From Butyrivibrio fibrisolvens (lineage in GTDB: Bacteria > Bacillota > Clostridia > Lachnospirales > Lachnospiraceae), in assembly GCF_037113525.1 (NCBI RefSeq), contig NZ_CP146963.1, forward strand, positions 620,001 to 684,000: DNA of 64,000 nucleotides, written 5' to 3'. Shown one piece after another: positions 61,706 to 64,000 of this stretch; position 1 is the first letter of the stretch, and the number at the start of each line of letters is the position of its first letter. The position numbers and the translations under genes are program-made. The notes beneath the pieces were generated by a model. The model saw only the letters and a list, made by a program, of their open reading frames with translations. It was not told where the DNA came from and searched no databases.

Positions 61706-62785
61706 GTGAAAGAAAACACACTTTCATTAAAAGATTTCTATAAAGGTAAAAAAGTTTTCGTCACTGGGCACACCGGTTTTAAAGGAAGCTGGATGTGCAG
61801 GACGCTTATACAGATGGGAGCTGAGGTTACAGGGTATTCTCTAGAGCCCCCGACAGATCCTGCTCTTTTTGATATAGCAGATATTAAAGACCATATCGAT
61901 TCAATAACAGGCGATATCAGAGACTTTGAATCTCTTAAGAAGGCGTTTGATAAAGCCTGTCCGGAGATCGTAATTCATATGGCAGCACAGCCTATAGTAA
62001 GGACTTCTTATGAACAACCTGTGATGACCTATGAGACTAATGTTATGGGAACAGTCAATGTTCTTGAATGTGTAAGACTGACAGACAGCGTAAGATCTGT
62101 TTTGAATGTTACAACAGATAAGGTTTATAAGAACAACGAATGGGAGTGGGGATATAGAGAGACGGACGAACTTTGCGGCTTTGATCCATATTCAAACTCC
62201 AAGTCCTGTAGCGAACTGGTCACATATTCTTACAAGAATTCATTTTTTGGAACTGGTCAAAGGAAGTGCACTATCTCTACTATGAGAGCCGGTAACGTTA
62301 TAGGCGGAGGCGACTTTGCCAGAGACAGGATCATTCCTGACTGTATAAGAGCCGTTTTATCAGGAAATGAAATAATAGTTAGAAATAAAGATTCCATAAG
62401 GCCATATCAGTTTGTCATGGAACCTGTATATGCGTATCTTCTCCTTGCTGCCATGCAGTATGATGATATATCTTTTGAAGGATCTTATAATGTAGGACCT
62501 GATGAAGGAGATATTCTTACAACGGGTGAGATCACGGATATGTTCTGTAATAAATGGAACAAGGATCATGAAGGTGCTTCGTGGAAGAGCGAATCTGATA
62601 TGGGCCCTCATGAAGCAGGCTTTTTAAAACTTGATACATCTAAGATTAGAACAAGGCTTTTATGGAAGAATAAGACCACTATAAGTGATGCCATAGACAG
62701 AATCATAGAGTGGGTTGATGTATGGAATGGTAAAGGCGATATTCCTTCATGCATGAACAGGCAGATTGAAGATTATCTGAATTAG
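61706..62785 (+). CDS. rfbG: CDP-glucose 4,6-dehydratase
   Basis: A 359-residue SDR enzyme producing CDP-4-keto-6-deoxyglucose. The start is GTG at 61706, with GGAGG 8 bases upstream. Seen: YKGKKVFVTGHTGFKGSWMC for NAD binding, LNVTTDKVYKNNEWEWGYRE, the YxxxK in DPYSNSKSCSEL, and RAGNVIGGGDFARDRIIPD, all closer to RfbG than to dTDP- or GDP-sugar dehydratases. The product could be turned into 3,6-dideoxy or branched sugars; the ThDP enzyme and epimerase are nearby. The cytidylyltransferase (RfbF) and dehydrase (RfbH) partners are not in the window. Confidence 0.92.
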   Translation: MKENTLSLKDFYKGKKVFVTGHTGFKGSWMCRTLIQMGAEVTGYSLEPPTDPALFDIADIKDHIDSITGDIRDFESLKKAFDKACPEIVIHMAAQPIVRTSYEQPVMTYETNVMGTVNVLECVRLTDSVRSVLNVTTDKVYKNNEWEWGYRETDELCGFDPYSNSKSCSELVTYSYKNSFFGTGQRKCTISTMRAGNVIGGGDFARDRIIPDCIRAVLSGNEIIVRNKDSIRPYQFVMEPVYAYLLLAAMQYDDISFEGSYNVGPDEGDILTTGEITDMFCNKWNKDHEGASWKSESDMGPHEAGFLKLDTSKIRTRLLWKNKTTISDAIDRIIEWVDVWNGKGDIPSCMNRQIEDYLN

Positions 62786-62857
62786 CAGATGTTTATAAGC
62801 TCTTTAAGCGCAGTTTATACCGTATATTTAAGATATTTTGAAAGTGATGGATATTAA

Positions 62858-64000
62858 ATGGGAACAATTTATACACTTGTAATACTGATATTATGGCTAC
62901 TTCTTGTGCCGACTTTAATTGGAATAATACCTGCAAGTATACTGCCTGACAGAAGAAGGTCATGGGCGGTGACTTTTATTGCAGGATACCTTTTATCGCT
63001 TGCCGTATTTGAGCTTGTAGCAATACCCTGTATGCTTCTTATTACGTACAGCGCTTTTGCTATCTGCTGCAGGATTTACCTTGGAGTAGAAATACTTCTT
63101 GCATCGATCGGACTTTTTATAGGAGTTGTCCTTATTCGTAAGAAGAAGCAGGAAGACCTTGCTTCAGGTGAGCTCAATTCCATTACCTATAGAGGTATAA
63201 AGCACAGACTTGAAGCGGTATTTCCGGGAGAACAGCATGTCCTTGCTGAGGACTATATGGATCCAAGGGGTGACGTATATGGAAGAAGAGTACGTTATTC
63301 TCTTGAAGGCAAGATATTGTGGGTTTTATTTGGACTATTAGTTCTTGTCCAGCTAATCATGGCATTTACTTTTGCTTCTTTTGACGGAGATGATGCCTAT
63401 TATGTAGTTGAATCTGTTCTTGCAGTTCAGACGGATACCATGAATACAATTCTTCCTTATACAGGTGGTTCAACAACATTTGATAAAAGACATGGTCTTG
63501 CGGTTATTACTATGTGGATCGCTTTTGTAGCGAAGATATCAGGAGTGCATGCGACAATCCTTGCACATACACTTCTTCCTTTATTCCTCATACCGCTTAC
63601 TTACATTATCTATATTGAGATAGGACGCATGCTCTTTAGAAGAAACCCTAATAAGCTTCCTATGTTCATGATCATAATTGCAGTATTCCAGATGTTTGGC
63701 CATACATCGATCTCAACAGCGGAGACGTTCTTTCTTACAAGAACATGGCAGGGCAAGTCCATGCTTGCTAATGTGGCGATTCCCCTTCTTTTGTGGCTTT
63801 TCCTGTGGATAGGAGAGGATCTGGAAAGAGAGGACAAGCAGAATCTTTCAAACATTAATAAGATTGCTCCATGGATTCTTATGATACTGGTAAATATGGC
63901 TTCCGGAGTCTTTTCATCTTTGGGAGTAATGCTTGGCGGAATTCTGATCGGTGCATGTACTCTGGTTCTTTTGATCAGATACAGGAAGTTTTCACTTATA
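62858..64000 (+). CDS. Polytopic membrane protein, 3' end outside window
   Basis: The frame is open from the ATG at 62858 to the window edge, 381 codons, without a stop. It begins with a membrane helix (LVILILWLLLVPTLIGIIP), has several more (TFIAGYLLSLAVFELVAIP, AEILLASIGLFIGVVLIR-like, ILWVLFGLLVLVQLIMAFTF, ILAHTLLPLFLIPLTYIIYI), and an extracytoplasmic loop with FDGDDAYYVVESVLAVQTDT. The layout suggests a DUF6077-type or GT-C-like glycan-assembly protein, but the family call is tentative. It probably belongs to the preceding sugar operon. Confidence 0.75.
   Translation, partial: MGTIYTLVILILWLLLVPTLIGIIPASILPDRRRSWAVTFIAGYLLSLAVFELVAIPCMLLITYSAFAICCRIYLGVEILLASIGLFIGVVLIRKKKQEDLASGELNSITYRGIKHRLEAVFPGEQHVLAEDYMDPRGDVYGRRVRYSLEGKILWVLFGLLVLVQLIMAFTFASFDGDDAYYVVESVLAVQTDTMNTILPYTGGSTTFDKRHGLAVITMWIAFVAKISGVHATILAHTLLPLFLIPLTYIIYIEIGRMLFRRNPNKLPMFMIIIAVFQMFGHTSISTAETFFLTRTWQGKSMLANVAIPLLLWLFLWIGEDLEREDKQNLSNINKIAPWILMILVNMASGVFSSLGVMLGGILIGACTLVLLIRYRKFSLI

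Noticed and set aside
1..64000. CRISPR arrays, prophage, restriction-modification or toxin-antitoxin systems
   Set aside because: No evenly spaced direct repeats, phage structural genes, methyltransferase-endonuclease pairs or toxin-antitoxin pairs were seen.

Overview
The window looks like chromosome of a motile, saccharolytic, low-GC Gram-positive anaerobe of the Lachnospiraceae, most like Butyrivibrio or Pseudobutyrivibrio. This is inferred from gene content: a CE2-type esterase, a GH5 plus CUT1 sugar-importer locus, pyruvate formate-lyase with its activase, xylulokinase next to a DUF4867 gene, a Clostridia-type late flagellar operon (flgM-flgN-flgK-flgK-flgL-fliW-csrA), and GGAGG ribosome binding sites with occasional TTG or GTG starts. 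No rRNA, tRNA, CRISPR array or prophage was recognised.

Layout. 1-901: 3' part of an IS200/IS605-type TnpB gene and its right end, with a recognisable reRNA-like terminal hairpin. 1052-6504: a patch with a full CE2-like esterase, a 5' fragment and a separate 3' fragment of other esterase copies, a degenerate-GGDEF/EAL phosphodiesterase, and a zinc-ribbon membrane protein behind a cyclic-di-GMP-I riboswitch and terminator. 6716-12607: a small FliD-like protein, a glycosyltransferase, pth and mfd. 13368-17183: phosphohexomutase, xylB and DUF4867. 17294-21287: two divergent chemoreceptors with sigma-28-like promoters. 21748-24199: a CbbX/SpoVK-like AAA+ ATPase and a membrane metallophosphoesterase. 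24642-27781: pflB and pflA. 28156-30895: an EF-hand protein and a uracil permease. 30999-36160: GH5 hydrolase, two permeases and a binding protein on the minus strand, with a divergent AraC regulator. 36359-45829: a membrane diguanylate cyclase followed by the late flagellar operon. 45935-51796: gamma carbonic anhydrase family protein, an acidic secreted protein, an oxidoreductase-GDPD fusion and glf. 52158-64000: a FliD-like protein and a surface-glycan or flagellar-glycosylation region (glycosyltransferases, epimerase, ThDP enzyme, CDP-glucose 4,6-dehydratase homologue, polytopic membrane protein).

How they fit together. Cyclic-di-GMP control recurs (riboswitch, cyclase, phosphodiesterase) beside motility genes, and sigma-28-like promoters precede both chemoreceptors, the cyclase and flgM. 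FlgM, FliW and CsrA form the usual late-flagellar checkpoints. The last 10 kb fits synthesis and transfer of a nucleotide-activated, possibly branched-chain sugar.

The most unusual material is between genes: a roughly 230-bp long palindrome (51922-52150), a nested inverted repeat (21301-21560) that also carries an interspersed repeat found at 6622-6710, paired perfect hairpins in several intercistronic gaps, and a promoter-to-terminator unit without a gene (57701-57940) that may encode a small RNA. All calls come from reading the sequence; no database search was run.
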